DNA of 45,864 nucleotides from positions 1-45,864 of the forward strand of contig CAMVAI010000018.1 in NCBI GenBank assembly GCA_947165435.1. Direction: 5' to 3'. The stretch comes from an uncultured Prevotella sp. (GTDB lineage: Bacteria > Bacteroidota > Bacteroidia > Bacteroidales > Bacteroidaceae). The position numbers and the translations under genes are program-made. Shown piece by piece: positions 9,446 through 18,713 of the stretch (the stretch's first letter is position 1; the number at the start of each line of letters is the position of its first letter). The notes beneath the pieces are model-generated. The model saw nothing but the letters and a program-made list of their open reading frames with translations. It was not told the origin of the DNA and searched no databases.

Positions 9446-9501
9446 TCGATTACATCGTATTACCAGATGATTCTCGATTACATCGTATTACCAGATGATT
9501 C
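9446..9501. repeat. Exact 28-bp tandem duplication (ftsE-lysC gap)
   Basis: The 28-bp unit starting TCGATTACATCG is present twice with no mismatch (9446-9473 and 9474-9501). It lies between the ftsE stop and the lysC start on the minus strand. No mini-ORF or hairpin is obvious. The perfect identity suggests a recent duplication. Confidence 0.95.
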
Positions 9502-9516
9502 TTAAGCATTATTCGT

Positions 9517-10284
9517 TTATATCGACAAGTCCTCCCGTGTACTATAGTCCACGCCGCTCTGGTCTTCCTGCTCCTGCTGTTCCTCGTCGTCGAAGAGAGC
9601 CATGGTGTTGTAGGTCTCGGTGATGTCCTCCAGACGTTGGTCTATGCAGCGATAGACGATGCCGGGATATTGGTTCAGCAGCGAGATGTTGTGGGTAGTC
9701 ATGATGACGGCAGTGCCCGACTGGGTGACTTGGCGCAGCAAGCGGATGATATGTGCTGCCGTCTCGACGTCCAGGTTTCCGGTGGGCTCGTCGGCAACAA
9801 TCACCTTGGGCTTGTTCAGAATGGCCCGAGCAATGGCTATGCGCTGCTGTTCGCCTCCTGACAACTCATGGGGATAGCGGTCGGCAAACTCCTCCATTTC
9901 CACTTCTTCCAGCACGTCCTTGATGCGCTCGTCAATCTCGGCCTTCTTCTTCCATCCCGTCGCCTTCAGCACAAAGGCCAGGTTGTCATATACCGTGCGG
10001 TCGCCCAAGAGTTGGAAGTCTTGGAAGATGATGCCCATCTGTCGGCGCAAGGCAGGAATGTATTTCTGCTTCATGGCGCGAAGGTCATGATTCAGAACCA
10101 CAGCATTGTCGGCTTCGTCAATGTCCAACTCGAAATAGAGTGTCTTCAAGAGTGTGCTCTTGCCGGCTCCCACGCGTCCGATGATATAGATGAATTCACC
10201 TTCATTTACATGGAAATCAACATCCTTCAAGACAAGGATGCCGTCTTTCTGATATATATTCGCTTTTTGATAATCTACTAACAT
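9517..10284 (-). CDS. ftsE: Cell-division ABC ATPase FtsE
   Basis: FtsE is the cytoplasmic ATPase that with FtsX controls peptidoglycan hydrolases at the division site. The 255-residue protein has Walker [10 protein letters not shown] (36-44), a Q-loop in [12 protein letters not shown] signature [15 protein letters not shown], Walker [13 protein letters not shown] and the switch His in MTTHN. The acidic C-terminal tail rich in Glu, Gln and Asp is an extension beyond the core. No ftsX gene is adjacent here, which differs from the ftsEX arrangement common in Proteobacteria. It follows hisIE by 35 nt. Confidence 0.9.
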   Translation of the reverse strand: MLVDYQKANIYQKDGILVLKDVDFHVNEGEFIYIIGRVGAGKSTLLKTLYFELDIDEADNAVVLNHDLRAMKQKYIPALRRQMGIIFQDFQLLGDRTVYDNLAFVLKATGWKKKAEIDERIKDVLEEVEMEEFADRYPHELSGGEQQRIAIARAILNKPKVIVADEPTGNLDVETAAHIIRLLRQVTQSGTAVIMTTHNISLLNQYPGIVYRCIDQRLEDITETYNTMALFDDEEQQEQEDQSGVDYSTREDLSI

Positions 10285-10319
10285 CTTTTGAGATTTTCGG
10301 ATTTACGATATTTCATTTT

Positions 10320-10967
10320 TCACTTCATCGTTCCGGCAGCCTTGGCTTCTCTGCGTTGCTTGTCCCAGTTCGGGTCGTGCCGCTTCTGCAGTTCTGCAGC
10401 TACGTCTTCAATGCGCAGGCCTTTCTCCGTCAGCAACACCAGCAGGTGGTACAGCAGGTCGGAGGCTTCATACACCAGGTGCTCGTCGGTGCCGTTGGTG
10501 GCTTCGATAACGGTTTCCAGGGCCTCTTCTCCCACCTTCTGCGCTATCTTATTGATGCCTTTGTTGAACAGACTGGTGGTGTACGACCCCTCCGGCATTT
10601 CCGCTTTCCGCTTATTGATGAAGTCTTGCAGCTCGGTGAGAAAGAGTAGGGGATTCATGTCGTTGTCGTCGCCCCAGCAGGTGTCGGTACCTTTATGGCA
10701 GGTCGGCCCTACGGGGTTTACTTTTACCAGCAGCGTGTCGTTATCGCAGTCTATTTGCATGCTGACCAGATTCAGGAAGTTCCCGCTGGTCTCTCCCTTC
10801 GTCCATAGCGTCTGTCGCGTGCGGCTCCAGAAAGTGACATGCTTCGTGGCTTGTGTCTTCTGGTAGGCCTCCTCGTTCATGAAGCCCAGCATGAGCACAT
10901 TCTTGGTGACGGCATCCTGAACAATGGCAGGTACCAGTCCGCCCATTTTTTCAAAGTCTATTTTCAT
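10320..10967 (-). CDS. hisI: Bifunctional phosphoribosyl-AMP cyclohydrolase / phosphoribosyl-ATP pyrophosphatase HisIE
   Basis: This fusion performs steps 2 and 3 of histidine synthesis. The HisI half (about 1-110) shows [11 protein letters not shown] and the metal-binding [12 protein letters not shown]. The HisE half (about 115-205) is helical and carries the Mg-binding series [13 protein letters not shown] with [13 protein letters not shown]. The start overlaps the hisF stop by 4 nt (ATGA-type), implying coupled translation. A 35-nt gap separates it from ftsE and contains a possible 12-codon ORF overlapping the ftsE ATG. Confidence 0.96.
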   Translation of the reverse strand: MKIDFEKMGGLVPAIVQDAVTKNVLMLGFMNEEAYQKTQATKHVTFWSRTRQTLWTKGETSGNFLNLVSMQIDCDNDTLLVKVNPVGPTCHKGTDTCWGDDNDMNPLLFLTELQDFINKRKAEMPEGSYTTSLFNKGINKIAQKVGEEALETVIEATNGTDEHLVYEASDLLYHLLVLLTEKGLRIEDVAAELQKRHDPNWDKQRREAKAAGTMK

Positions 10968-11722
10968 AATCTTACGTTTATTCCTTCGTTGTGTAGGTAT
11001 TGCTTTAGTTCGGGCACGGGAATCTCACCGAAATGGAACACGGATGCTGCTAATGCGGCATCGGCATGCCCCTCGGTAAACACGTCGCGGAAATGCTCCT
11101 TGCACCCGGCACCGCCACTGGCGATGACGGGTATGCTGAGACTGTCGCTGAGTTCTCGCAATGCCTCGTTGGCATAGCCGTTCTTCGTGCCATCGTGATT
11201 CATCGACGTGAAGAGAATCTCGCCAGCCCCTCGCTCCTGAGCCTCGCGAGCCCACTCAAAGAGTCCGCGTTCCGTGCGTTCCCTTCCGCCTTTCAGATAG
11301 CAGTGCCAGCCGTCGGCATCCTGCCGGGCATCGATGGCTACCACACACACCTGCGAGCCGAAGCGTGTGGCAATGTCGTTGATGAGCTGCGGATGGCGAA
11401 TGGCTGCCGAGTTGACGCTTACCTTGTCGGCTCCGGCATAGAGCAGCCGCTCCACGTCTTTCAGCTCATTGATGCCACCGCCTACGGTGAAGGGGATGTT
11501 TAGCGTCTCTGCCACCTTGGTTACCATCTCCGTGAAGGTCTTGCGGCCCTCGAACGATGCTGTGATGTCGAGGAATACCAGTTCGTCGGCTCCTTGTTCG
11601 GAGTATGCCTTGCCCAGTTCTACCGGGTCGCCGGCAGAGCGGAGGTTGACGAAGTTGGTGCCTTTTACGGTTTCGCCGTCTTTGACGTCTAAGCAGGGTA
11701 TGATGCGTTTTGCCAAGCCCAT
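10964..11722 (-). CDS. hisF: Imidazole glycerol phosphate synthase cyclase subunit HisF
   Basis: HisF is the (beta/alpha)8 cyclase that uses ammonia from HisH to make IGP and AICAR. The 252-residue product has the catalytic Asp in [10 protein letters not shown] (D11) and the second in VVAIDARQD. Phosphate-binding loops are visible as TVGGGI and IASGGAG. It lies 108 nt after hisA; that gap holds a 32-bp tandem repeat. Its partner hisH is two genes upstream. Confidence 0.97.
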   Translation of the reverse strand: MGLAKRIIPCLDVKDGETVKGTNFVNLRSAGDPVELGKAYSEQGADELVFLDITASFEGRKTFTEMVTKVAETLNIPFTVGGGINELKDVERLLYAGADKVSVNSAAIRHPQLINDIATRFGSQVCVVAIDARQDADGWHCYLKGGRERTERGLFEWAREAQERGAGEILFTSMNHDGTKNGYANEALRELSDSLSIPVIASGGAGCKEHFRDVFTEGHADAALAASVFHFGEIPVPELKQYLHNEGINVRL

Positions 11723-11768
11723 AGTTATTTTCGATTTACTGATTTTCGATTTTTTTCGATTTATCGGT

Positions 11769-11838
11769 ATTGCGGTATTTCGAGATTCCGATATTCCGTT
11801 ATTGCGGTATTTAGAGATTTCGATATTCCGTTATTGCG
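11769..11838. repeat. 32-bp tandem duplication covering the hisA stop
   Basis: Two 32-bp units (11769-11800 and 11801-11832) differ at two positions, and a third partial unit runs to 11838. On the minus strand the array starts within the last codons of hisA and includes its TAA, so the hisA 3' end is the apparent source. It extends towards hisF. No ATG-initiated mini-ORF lies in it. Confidence 0.9.
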
Positions 11839-12556
11839 ATGCCACATTTTTGAGTTCTCCCAGGTTGATGCGCCCTTCGTAGATGGCTTTGCCAAAGACG
11901 ACGGCAGGAATGCCGGCAGCATCAAGGGCTTTGATGTCGTCTGTCGATGACACGCCGCCGCTGGCTATGAGGTGCAGCGAGGGGTAGGCCGCCATAACGC
12001 GCTGATAAAGACCAATAGCGGGACCGCTGAGGGTGCCGTCTTTCGATATTTCCGTGCAGAGCACGCTTTTTACCCCTGCTTCCACATATTTTTTGAGGAA
12101 AGGCAGCAGGTCTTCGTCGGAATCCTCTTTCCATCCGTTGATGCTTATCTTGCCGTTTCGCACGTCGGCTCCCAGTATCATGCGGTCGGCTCCGTATTTG
12201 CTGACCCAGCTGAGGAACAGGTCGGGTTGTGTGACGGCGATGCTGCCTACGGTTACCATTGATGCGCCAGCCTCGAAGGCTTTCTCGATATCGGCATCGG
12301 TCTTGATGCCTCCGCCAAAATCTACGGTAAGCCGTGTGGCGGAGGTGATGCTGCGCAGCACGCTGTCGTTGACGATATGCTTCGACTTGGCACCGTCGAG
12401 ATCTACCACGTGTAGCCGCTTGAAGCCATACGCCTCAAATTGGCGTGCCACATCAGCCGGAGTGTTGCTATAGACGGTCTTCTGTCCATAGTCGCCTTTG
12501 GTGAGCCGGACGCATTGTCCGTCGATGATGTCAATGGCTGGAATCAGTTCTATCAT
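11831..12556 (-). CDS. hisA: Phosphoribosylformimino-AICAR-phosphate isomerase HisA
   Basis: HisA isomerises ProFAR to PRFAR, the substrate of HisF-HisH. The 241-residue barrel has the catalytic Asp in [14 protein letters not shown] (D9) and the second in ILGADVRNG. HisA-type phosphate loops appear as VDFGGG and IASGGVSS. It sits between hisH (54 nt upstream) and hisF. Both flanking gaps contain tandem duplications that begin at the stop codon of the upstream gene. Confidence 0.97.
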   Translation of the reverse strand: MIELIPAIDIIDGQCVRLTKGDYGQKTVYSNTPADVARQFEAYGFKRLHVVDLDGAKSKHIVNDSVLRSITSATRLTVDFGGGIKTDADIEKAFEAGASMVTVGSIAVTQPDLFLSWVSKYGADRMILGADVRNGKISINGWKEDSDEDLLPFLKKYVEAGVKSVLCTEISKDGTLSGPAIGLYQRVMAAYPSLHLIASGGVSSTDDIKALDAAGIPAVVFGKAIYEGRINLGELKNVASQ

Positions 12557-12612
12557 TTATGTTTGACGTTTGAAATTTATGATTTGAAGTTTGGCGTTTG
12601 ACGTTTATGATT
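12557..12612. repeat. 28-bp tandem duplication in the hisH-hisA gap
   Basis: Units at 12557-12584 and 12585-12612 are 28 bp each with several mismatches. On the minus strand the first begins inside the hisH stop codon (AATCATAA) and the second (AATCATAAAT) ends just before the hisA ATG. The whole gap between the two genes is therefore this duplication. Confidence 0.8.
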
Positions 12613-13300
12613 ATTTTAGCTCCAGAAAGTTTTTAATAATCCGCTCTCCCACACGTCCGCTCTTTTCGGGATGGAACTGGCAGGCATAGAAATTGTCCTT
12701 GTGCAGGGCCGCAGAGTAGGGTAGGATGTAGTTGGCTACCGCTGCCGTGTCATTGCAGACGGGTACGTAGTACGAGTGTACGAAATAGACGTAAGGCTCA
12801 TCGCCCAATCCTTGGAACAGCGGACATGGCGCGATTATCTTTTCTGTGCCATCCTGCGCATGCAGCATGACCTCTTCCCCGTCGCCATCCTGCTTGTTCT
12901 GCACTTTTCCTTTTCCATTACTTGCCGCTATTTGCAACTTGTTCCACCCCATGCAGGGTACCTTGTCCTCATGCTTCTCAGGCTGGAATCGCTTCACGTC
13001 GGAATCAAACACACCGATGCAGTCGGTATTGCCCTCTTCCGAATGGCGGCACAGCAGCTGCTGTCCAATGCAGATGCCCAGTACGGGTTGCGTCAGCTGG
13101 CGTATGATGCTGTCCAGTCGCCTGGCACGCAGATACTCCATCGCCCCATGCGCCTCGCCCTGTCCGGGAAAGACCACACGGTCAGCCTGCTGCAGCTGTT
13201 TGGCATCGTCGGTCAGCAGCGGTTCCACACCTAATCGTCTCAGCGCGTTCACCACGCTGTATATGTTGCCGGCATTATATTTTACGATGGCTACGTTCAT
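12611..13300 (-). CDS. hisH: Imidazole glycerol phosphate synthase glutaminase subunit HisH
   Basis: HisH hydrolyses glutamine and channels ammonia to HisF. The class I amidotransferase triad is visible: Cys in VLGICIGQQLL and the His-Glu pair in ACQFHPEKS. At 229 residues it is longer than the usual 195-210. The extra is a hydrophilic insertion of about 30 residues (rich in Gly, Lys, Asp, Gln and Glu) between VPCMGWNKLQ and PLFQGLGDEPYVYF. The start overlaps the purU stop by 4 nt. Since HisH contacts HisF tightly, the insertion is probably a surface loop. Confidence 0.95.
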   Translation of the reverse strand: MNVAIVKYNAGNIYSVVNALRRLGVEPLLTDDAKQLQQADRVVFPGQGEAHGAMEYLRARRLDSIIRQLTQPVLGICIGQQLLCRHSEEGNTDCIGVFDSDVKRFQPEKHEDKVPCMGWNKLQIAASNGKGKVQNKQDGDGEEVMLHAQDGTEKIIAPCPLFQGLGDEPYVYFVHSYYVPVCNDTAAVANYILPYSAALHKDNFYACQFHPEKSGRVGERIIKNFLELK

Positions 13301-14160
13301 GAGAAGATGATGGTCTTGTTCTTATAGGTCAGTATTTTGCGCTGTATATGCTTCGATACGGCATGTGAGAGTACTATCTTCTCCAGGTCCTTGCCCTTCA
13401 GCACCAAACTGTCGGGGGTGTCCTTGTGGGTGATGCGTGTCACGTCTTGTTCGATGATGGGACCCGCATCCAGCTCTGCTGTCACATAGTGGCTCGTGGC
13501 ACCGATAATCTTTACGCCACGCTCCCAGGCCTGATGGTAGGGCTTGGCTCCGATGAATGCCGGCAGGAACGAGTGGTGTATGTTGATGATGTGGTGCGGA
13601 TAGGCAGCTATCATCTCGTCGCTGATAATCTGCATGTATCGCGCCAGCACGATGAACGAGATGTCCTCTTTCTTCAGCAGTTCCATTTCTGCCTGCTCTA
13701 CCTCCTGCTTGTTCGAGTGGTCTTTCTTGATAGACCATACATAATAGGGAATGCCGAACTGGTCGGCAACGTAGCGCAAGTCTTCGTGGTTGGAAACGAT
13801 ACAAGGGATATCGACGTTGAACTCTCCGGCTTTCCAGCGTGCCAGCAGGTCGTAGAGACAATGGCTCATTTTCGACACGAAGATAGCCATTCGGGGACGC
13901 TTGTCGCTGTAATAGAGTGAGAACTTCATCTGGTACCGCTGGGCATACAATGTGGTGATGTAGTCGTACAGCTTGTCACGCGGAATGAGGAACCCGTCCA
14001 ACTCCCACTCTATGCGCATGAAGAACATGCCGTCCTGCTTGTCCACATATTGGTCCAGATAGACGATGTTACCTTGATTGTCCGTAATAAACTTGGTCAC
14101 TTCCGAAATAATGCCCTGTTGGTCGGGGCAGTGCAGAAGCAATATGGCTGTCGGTTTCAT
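13297..14160 (-). CDS. purU: Formyltetrahydrofolate deformylase PurU
   Basis: PurU hydrolyses 10-formyl-THF to formate and THF, balancing the one-carbon pool. The 287-residue product has an N-terminal ACT domain (ILLLHCPDQQGIISEVTKF) and a formyltransferase-like catalytic domain with INIHHSFLPAF, GAKPYHQAWERG and the Asp in ELDAGPIIEQ. It is the first gene downstream of the promoter at 14212-14242 and overlaps hisH by 4 nt. Placing it in front of his genes may link formyl-THF use to the AICAR by-product of histidine synthesis; this is an inference. Confidence 0.95.
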   Translation of the reverse strand: MKPTAILLLHCPDQQGIISEVTKFITDNQGNIVYLDQYVDKQDGMFFMRIEWELDGFLIPRDKLYDYITTLYAQRYQMKFSLYYSDKRPRMAIFVSKMSHCLYDLLARWKAGEFNVDIPCIVSNHEDLRYVADQFGIPYYVWSIKKDHSNKQEVEQAEMELLKKEDISFIVLARYMQIISDEMIAAYPHHIINIHHSFLPAFIGAKPYHQAWERGVKIIGATSHYVTAELDAGPIIEQDVTRITHKDTPDSLVLKGKDLEKIVLSHAVSKHIQRKILTYKNKTIIFS

Positions 14161-14211
14161 TCTTTTAAACAGTTTCTTTTATACTTTTTACCTTAGCTTT
14201 GTAATTGACTG

Positions 14212-14242
14212 CAAAGGTACGAAAAGCTAAGCAGAATGCAAA
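14212..14242 (-). promoter_or_regulatory. Promoter for the purU-his run
   Basis: On the minus strand the -33 TTTG (14239-14242) and -7 TACCTTTG (14212-14219) are 19 bp apart. It lies about 50 nt upstream of purU and back-to-back with the promoter of the DUF4375-like gene. Confidence 0.8.
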
Positions 14243-14289
14243 ATAAAACCTCTTGTTTTTTGTGCCAAGACAAGAAAAAACACTTTTCC

Positions 14290-14321
14290 TTTGGCTTTTC
14301 GCCCGAATTACACTACCTTTG
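14290..14321 (+). promoter_or_regulatory. Promoter for the DUF4375-smpB-metH run
   Basis: The -33 TTTG is at 14290-14293 and the -7 TACCTTTG at 14314-14321, with a 20-bp spacer. The gene start at 14331 is only 9 nt beyond the -7 element, so the leader would be a few nucleotides at most. Confidence 0.85.
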
Positions 14322-14330
14322 CACCCTGAT

Positions 14331-14858
14331 ATGAAAGAAGTAACGATAAACGACGCAACATTAAGGCAGGCGGCAGCCGGCGGAATGGACGATTTCGTGG
14401 AAGCCATTGTCGGTGCCATCCGGCAGACCATTGGTGGCGAGCTGAGTGCCGACACGTTAAGCGAACTGAACAACGACCAGTTGACGCTCCTGGTGTGGGA
14501 CACGCTGCACCAGGAGGTGATGGACGGCGGGTTCATACAGCTGATACACAACGGCTACGGGCCGTTCGTGTTCAAGAATCCCTTTGCCAAAGCCGTCAAG
14601 CAGCTGTGGGGCATGCGCGACTTGTCGAAGCTGATATACGATGCCCATACCCTATATGCCAAGTATCATGAGCAGATAGAGCGCGACTGCACCGACGAGG
14701 CCTTCATGGCCCTTTTCGAGCAGTTCCCCGAGTTCGACGACATGGACGATGCTTTTGTGGAACATGAAGAAGAATGGACGGAGCAGATAGCCCGCTACAT
14801 CGACGAGCACTTAGACCGGTTTGCCACCGTCACAGATAAACAAACAGTAAAAAAATAG
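14331..14858 (+). CDS. DUF4375 (DMP19-like) protein
   Basis: This 175-residue acidic, helical cytoplasmic protein has no signal peptide. The central segment [20 protein letters not shown] followed by LRDLSK-like text resembles the DUF4375/DMP19 fold, a small family of uncertain function. The ATG at 14331 is preferred over an upstream in-frame ATG because that one lies upstream of the promoter. smpB starts 7 nt after its stop, so they are likely co-transcribed. The C-terminal half is rich in Asp and Glu and may mediate protein contacts. Confidence 0.75.
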   Translation: MKEVTINDATLRQAAAGGMDDFVEAIVGAIRQTIGGELSADTLSELNNDQLTLLVWDTLHQEVMDGGFIQLIHNGYGPFVFKNPFAKAVKQLWGMRDLSKLIYDAHTLYAKYHEQIERDCTDEAFMALFEQFPEFDDMDDAFVEHEEEWTEQIARYIDEHLDRFATVTDKQTVKK

Positions 14859-14865
14859 CACAAAG

Positions 14866-15348
14866 GTGAACAAGGAAGAAGAACTGATCAGGAAGAAGAG
14901 TCCTGTAAACATACGCAACAAGAAGGCCTCGTTTGAATATTTCTTTATCGAGACTTTCACGGCAGGCATCGTGCTGACCGGCACTGAAATCAAGAGCATC
15001 CGGCTGGGCAAGGCCTCGCTCACCGACACCTATTGTCTGATAGTCAACGGCGAGTTGTGGGTGAAGGGCATGAATGTGTCGCCCTATTTCTACGGTTCGT
15101 ACAACAACCACGAGATGAAGCGCGACCGCAAACTGCTGCTCACGAAGCGGGAGATACGAAAGCTGGCTGCCGCCACGAAGCAGACGGGCTATACCATTGT
15201 GCCGCTGCTGGTGTTTATCGACCCCAAGGGGCGTGCCAAGATGGACATCGCCCTGTGTAAGGGTAAGAAGGAGTTTGACAAGCGACAGACCCTGAAGGAG
15301 AAGGAAGACCGGCGCGAGATGGACCGTGCGATGAAAGTATATCGCTGA
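14866..15348 (+). CDS. smpB: tmRNA-binding protein SmpB
   Basis: SmpB delivers tmRNA to stalled ribosomes for trans-translation. The 160-residue product has the SmpB core: [31 protein letters not shown], and the basic C-terminal tail with [19 protein letters not shown] that enters the mRNA channel. The first codon is GTG, and no better ATG exists upstream in frame. metH follows 6 nt later. The tmRNA gene itself is not in the window. Confidence 0.95.
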   Translation: MNKEEELIRKKSPVNIRNKKASFEYFFIETFTAGIVLTGTEIKSIRLGKASLTDTYCLIVNGELWVKGMNVSPYFYGSYNNHEMKRDRKLLLTKREIRKLAAATKQTGYTIVPLLVFIDPKGRAKMDIALCKGKKEFDKRQTLKEKEDRREMDRAMKVYR

Positions 15349-15354
15349 AAAAGA

Positions 15355-18075
15355 ATGGAATATAACGACGCGAAAATTAAACAGCTCAGGCAGCTCGTCA
15401 CAGAGCGCATCCTCGTCCTCGACGGGGCGATGGGCACTATGATAGGCCAGCTTATAGGCAAGACGGGCAATTCCGACGCGCTGAACCTCAGCCGTCCGGA
15501 TGTCATTACCGATATTCACCGCCGCTATCTGCTGGCCGGTGCCGACATCATTACCACCAACACGTTCAATGCCCAGCGCATATCGCAAGCCGACTATCAT
15601 TTAGAGCACGAAGCCCGTGCAATGGCACTGGCCGGGGCCCAGCTGGCGCGCCGCTGTGCCGACGAGTTCTGCTCGCTAGACAAGCCCCGCTTCGTTGCCG
15701 GCAGCATCGGACCCACCAACCGCACGTGCTCCATGTCGCCCGATGTCACCAATCCTGCCTTGCGCGAGCTCACTTACGACCAGCTCTACGACGCCTACTA
15801 CGAAGAGGCCGATGCACTGATAGAGGGTGGGGTGGACATCCTGCTCATTGAAACCATTTTCGACACGCTCAATGCCAAGGTGGCCATAGATGCCGCCTGT
15901 CAGGCTATGGAGCGTCGCGGCCTGCTGCTGCCCCTGATGCTCAGCGTCACCGTCAGCGACCTGGCCGGGCGCACCCTCAGCGGACAGACGCTCGATGCCT
16001 TCCTGGCCAGCATCAGTCCCTATCCCGTGTTCAGCGTCGGACTGAACTGTTCGTTCGGAGCCCGCCAGATGCTGCCCTTCCTGCGGCAGCTGTCGCGCAA
16101 GGCTCCTTATTTCGTCAGCGCCTATCCCAATGCCGGTCTTCCTAACGCAATGGGACTCTACGACGAGACCGCCGACAGCATGGCTCCGCAGATGGGGCAG
16201 ATGGTTGACGAGGGGCTGGTGAACATCATAGGTGGCTGCTGTGGCACCGACGACACCTTCATAGCCCGCTATCAGCCGCTGGTGGCCGGCAAGACGCCCC
16301 GCGTTCCCCCGCAGCCTTCGCCATACCTGCTGCTCAGCGGACTGGAACCGCTGGCGGTGACTCCCGAGGTGCGTTTTGTCAATGTCGGTGAGCGGTGCAA
16401 TGTGGCCGGCTCGCGAAAATTCCTCCGGCTCATCAACGAGCACCGTTATGCCGAGGCCGTTGCCATAGCCCGCAAGCAGGTGGCCGACGGGGCATTGGTG
16501 ATCGATGTCAATATGGATGACGGGCTGCTGGATGCCCGTCATGAAATGGTGCATTTCCTTAACACGATAGCTGCCGAACCCGACATTGCTTCCGTACCCG
16601 TCATGATCGACTCGTCCGACTGGCAGGTCATCACCGACGCGCTGAAGTGCCTGCAGGGTAAAGGCATCGTCAACAGCATTTCGCTGAAAGAGGGTGAAGA
16701 CGTGTTCATACGTCATGCCATGGATGTGAAACGCTATGGTGCCGCCGTGGTGGTGATGTGTTTCGACGAACAAGGCCAGGCTACCAGCTACGAGCGTCGT
16801 ATAGAGATTGCAAGCAGGGCATATCGCATTCTGACCCAACGGGTTGGCATGAACCCGCTCGACATTATCTTCGATCCCAATGTGCTGGCGGTAGCTACCG
16901 GAATGCCCGAGCACGACGGCTATGCTGCCGACTTCATCAAAGCCACCTCCTGGATTCGCAGCCATCTGCCTGGAGCGCACGTCAGCGGCGGTGTCAGCAA
17001 CCTCTCGTTCTCCTTCCGTGGCAACAACTATATCCGCGAGGCCATGCATGCCGTGTTCCTCTATCATGCCATCCAGGCTGGCATGGATTTCGGCATCGTC
17101 AACCCCGCCGCGAAGGTGCAATACAGCGACATTCCCCAGCGCCATCTGGACATCATAGAAGATGTCATCCTGAACCGTCGCCCCAATGCCTCCGAGCGTT
17201 TGACAGCACTGGCCGAAGAGGTGGCACAGGCGACAGCACAGACGGGTGCCGACAGCCAGCAGCCTGCGGCAGCCACCGTGCGTCCTGCCTCCGTCGAGGA
17301 ACGGCTGCAGGAGGCATTAATCAGAGGCATTGACGACTATTTGGAAGACGACCTGCACGAAGCCCTCTCGCGCTATCCGAAAGCCGTCGGCATCATCGAA
17401 GGCCCGCTCATGGCAGGCATGAACATCGTCGGCGAGCGTTTCGGGCAGGGCAAGATGTTTCTGCCGCAGGTGGTCAAGACGGCTCGCACCATGAAGCGGG
17501 CGGTAGAGATACTACAGCCCTACATAGAAGCTCAGCGCAGCGGCAGTGCCCATAAAGCGGGCAAGGTGCTGCTGGCTACGGTGAAGGGCGACGTACACGA
17601 CATCGGCAAGAACATCGTGGGGGTCATCATGGCCTGCAACAACTACGAGGTGATAGACATGGGCGTGATGGTGCCCCCCGAGCAGATTGTGCGCAAAGCC
17701 ATCGACGAGCAGGTTGACATGATAGGACTGTCGGGGCTCATCACACCCAGCCTGGAAGAGATGGTCAACGTGGCTCACGAGATGCAGCGCGCCGGACTGA
17801 ACATCCCCATCATGATTGGCGGGGCCACCACCAGCGAGCTGCATGTGGCACTGAAGATAGCCCCCGTCTATAGCGGTCCGGTAGTGTGGATGAAGGATGC
17901 GTCGCAGAACGCCCTGGTGGCGGCGCGGCTGATGAACCGCGAGGAGGAAAAACGCATGGAGCAGGAGCTGGACGCTAAATATGAACAGCTGCGTCGCGAC
18001 TACAACCGGCATCAACAGCCGCTGGTGAGCATCGACGAGGCACGTAAACGAAAACACGATTTATGGAAAGAATAA
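15355..18075 (+). CDS. metH: Cobalamin-dependent methionine synthase MetH lacking the activation domain
   Basis: MetH transfers the methyl group of 5-methyl-THF to homocysteine through methylcobalamin. The 906 residues hold three modules. The homocysteine domain (about 1-320) has LNCSFGA and GGCCGT (C295, C296) as zinc ligands. The pterin domain (about 340-610) contains VGERCNVAGSRKF. The cobalamin cap plus binding domain (about 660-890) has the B12-ligating His in DVHDIGKN (H748). The sequence ends there, so the C-terminal AdoMet-binding reactivation domain of the roughly 1,230-residue enterobacterial enzyme is missing. No cobalamin riboswitch is seen upstream. The 3' end overlaps the HAD gene by 13 nt. 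Confidence 0.95.
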   Translation: MEYNDAKIKQLRQLVTERILVLDGAMGTMIGQLIGKTGNSDALNLSRPDVITDIHRRYLLAGADIITTNTFNAQRISQADYHLEHEARAMALAGAQLARRCADEFCSLDKPRFVAGSIGPTNRTCSMSPDVTNPALRELTYDQLYDAYYEEADALIEGGVDILLIETIFDTLNAKVAIDAACQAMERRGLLLPLMLSVTVSDLAGRTLSGQTLDAFLASISPYPVFSVGLNCSFGARQMLPFLRQLSRKAPYFVSAYPNAGLPNAMGLYDETADSMAPQMGQMVDEGLVNIIGGCCGTDDTFIARYQPLVAGKTPRVPPQPSPYLLLSGLEPLAVTPEVRFVNVGERCNVAGSRKFLRLINEHRYAEAVAIARKQVADGALVIDVNMDDGLLDARHEMVHFLNTIAAEPDIASVPVMIDSSDWQVITDALKCLQGKGIVNSISLKEGEDVFIRHAMDVKRYGAAVVVMCFDEQGQATSYERRIEIASRAYRILTQRVGMNPLDIIFDPNVLAVATGMPEHDGYAADFIKATSWIRSHLPGAHVSGGVSNLSFSFRGNNYIREAMHAVFLYHAIQAGMDFGIVNPAAKVQYSDIPQRHLDIIEDVILNRRPNASERLTALAEEVAQATAQTGADSQQPAAATVRPASVEERLQEALIRGIDDYLEDDLHEALSRYPKAVGIIEGPLMAGMNIVGERFGQGKMFLPQVVKTARTMKRAVEILQPYIEAQRSGSAHKAGKVLLATVKGDVHDIGKNIVGVIMACNNYEVIDMGVMVPPEQIVRKAIDEQVDMIGLSGLITPSLEEMVNVAHEMQRAGLNIPIMIGGATTSELHVALKIAPVYSGPVVWMKDASQNALVAARLMNREEEKRMEQELDAKYEQLRRDYNRHQQPLVSIDEARKRKHDLWKE

Positions 18076-18713
18076 AGACTATTATGTTCGACTTGGGGGG
18101 TGTCATCATCACCCTCGACCAGTCACAAGCCATCAGGCGATTTGAAGAGTTAGGAATCAAAGATGCGGCGCAGCGGCTCGACCCCTACGTGCAGAGCGGC
18201 ATCTTCGGCGATTTGGAGCATGGGCTGATCACGGCAGAGACATTCCGCCGCGAGCTTAGCGTGCTCGCCGGACGCGAGGTGACGATAGCCGAGTGTGAAT
18301 ATGCGTGGCAGGGATATGCCAAGGAGGTGCCGCAGCGCAATCTGGACATGCTGCTGAGGCTGCGCAGCGAGGGTTTCAGGCTGCTGCTGCTGTCGAACAC
18401 CAATCCCTTCATGATGGCATGGGTGGAGAGCGACCGCTTTACAGGCGGCCACCCCATATCCTATTATATGGATGCCTGCTACCTGAGCTACCAGATGCGG
18501 CTCATGAAGCCCTCGCAGGATATTTTCCGCGAGGTGCTGCACCGCGAGGCGACCTTTGCCTCAGAGGTGCTCTTCGTCGATGACGGACCGCGCAACGTGG
18601 CCGTGGCCAGCCAGATGGGCATGCAGACGCTCTGCCCCAAGAACGGCGAAGACTGGACGGCAGCACTCCTTGAACGCATCGGTTTAGCCAATAATGACAA
18701 AGACAATGCTTAA
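18063..18713 (+). CDS. HAD-family phosphatase (subfamily IA)
   Basis: The 216-residue product matches HAD-like hydrolases. Motif I is IMFDLGGVI, with the nucleophile Asp and a Gly in place of the second Asp, as in YihX-like members. Motif II is LLLLSNTNP, and motifs III-IV are the Lys in LMKPSQDIF and LFVDDGPRNV. The substrate is probably a small phosphorylated metabolite but cannot be named. It overlaps metH by 13 nt, suggesting coupled translation and possibly a repair or housekeeping role. Its last 14 codons are repeated immediately downstream in another frame. Confidence 0.9.
   Translation: MERIKTIMFDLGGVIITLDQSQAIRRFEELGIKDAAQRLDPYVQSGIFGDLEHGLITAETFRRELSVLAGREVTIAECEYAWQGYAKEVPQRNLDMLLRLRSEGFRLLLLSNTNPFMMAWVESDRFTGGHPISYYMDACYLSYQMRLMKPSQDIFREVLHREATFASEVLFVDDGPRNVAVASQMGMQTLCPKNGEDWTAALLERIGLANNDKDNA

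Noticed and set aside
11723..11768. TTTTTCGATTT runs as a phase-variable tract
   Set aside because: The runs are short and imperfect, and no start codon or promoter spacing depends on them visibly.
15676..17145. 489-codon open frame opposite metH
   Set aside because: It is a composition shadow of metH with His/Gly/Val-rich text and no recognisable domain.
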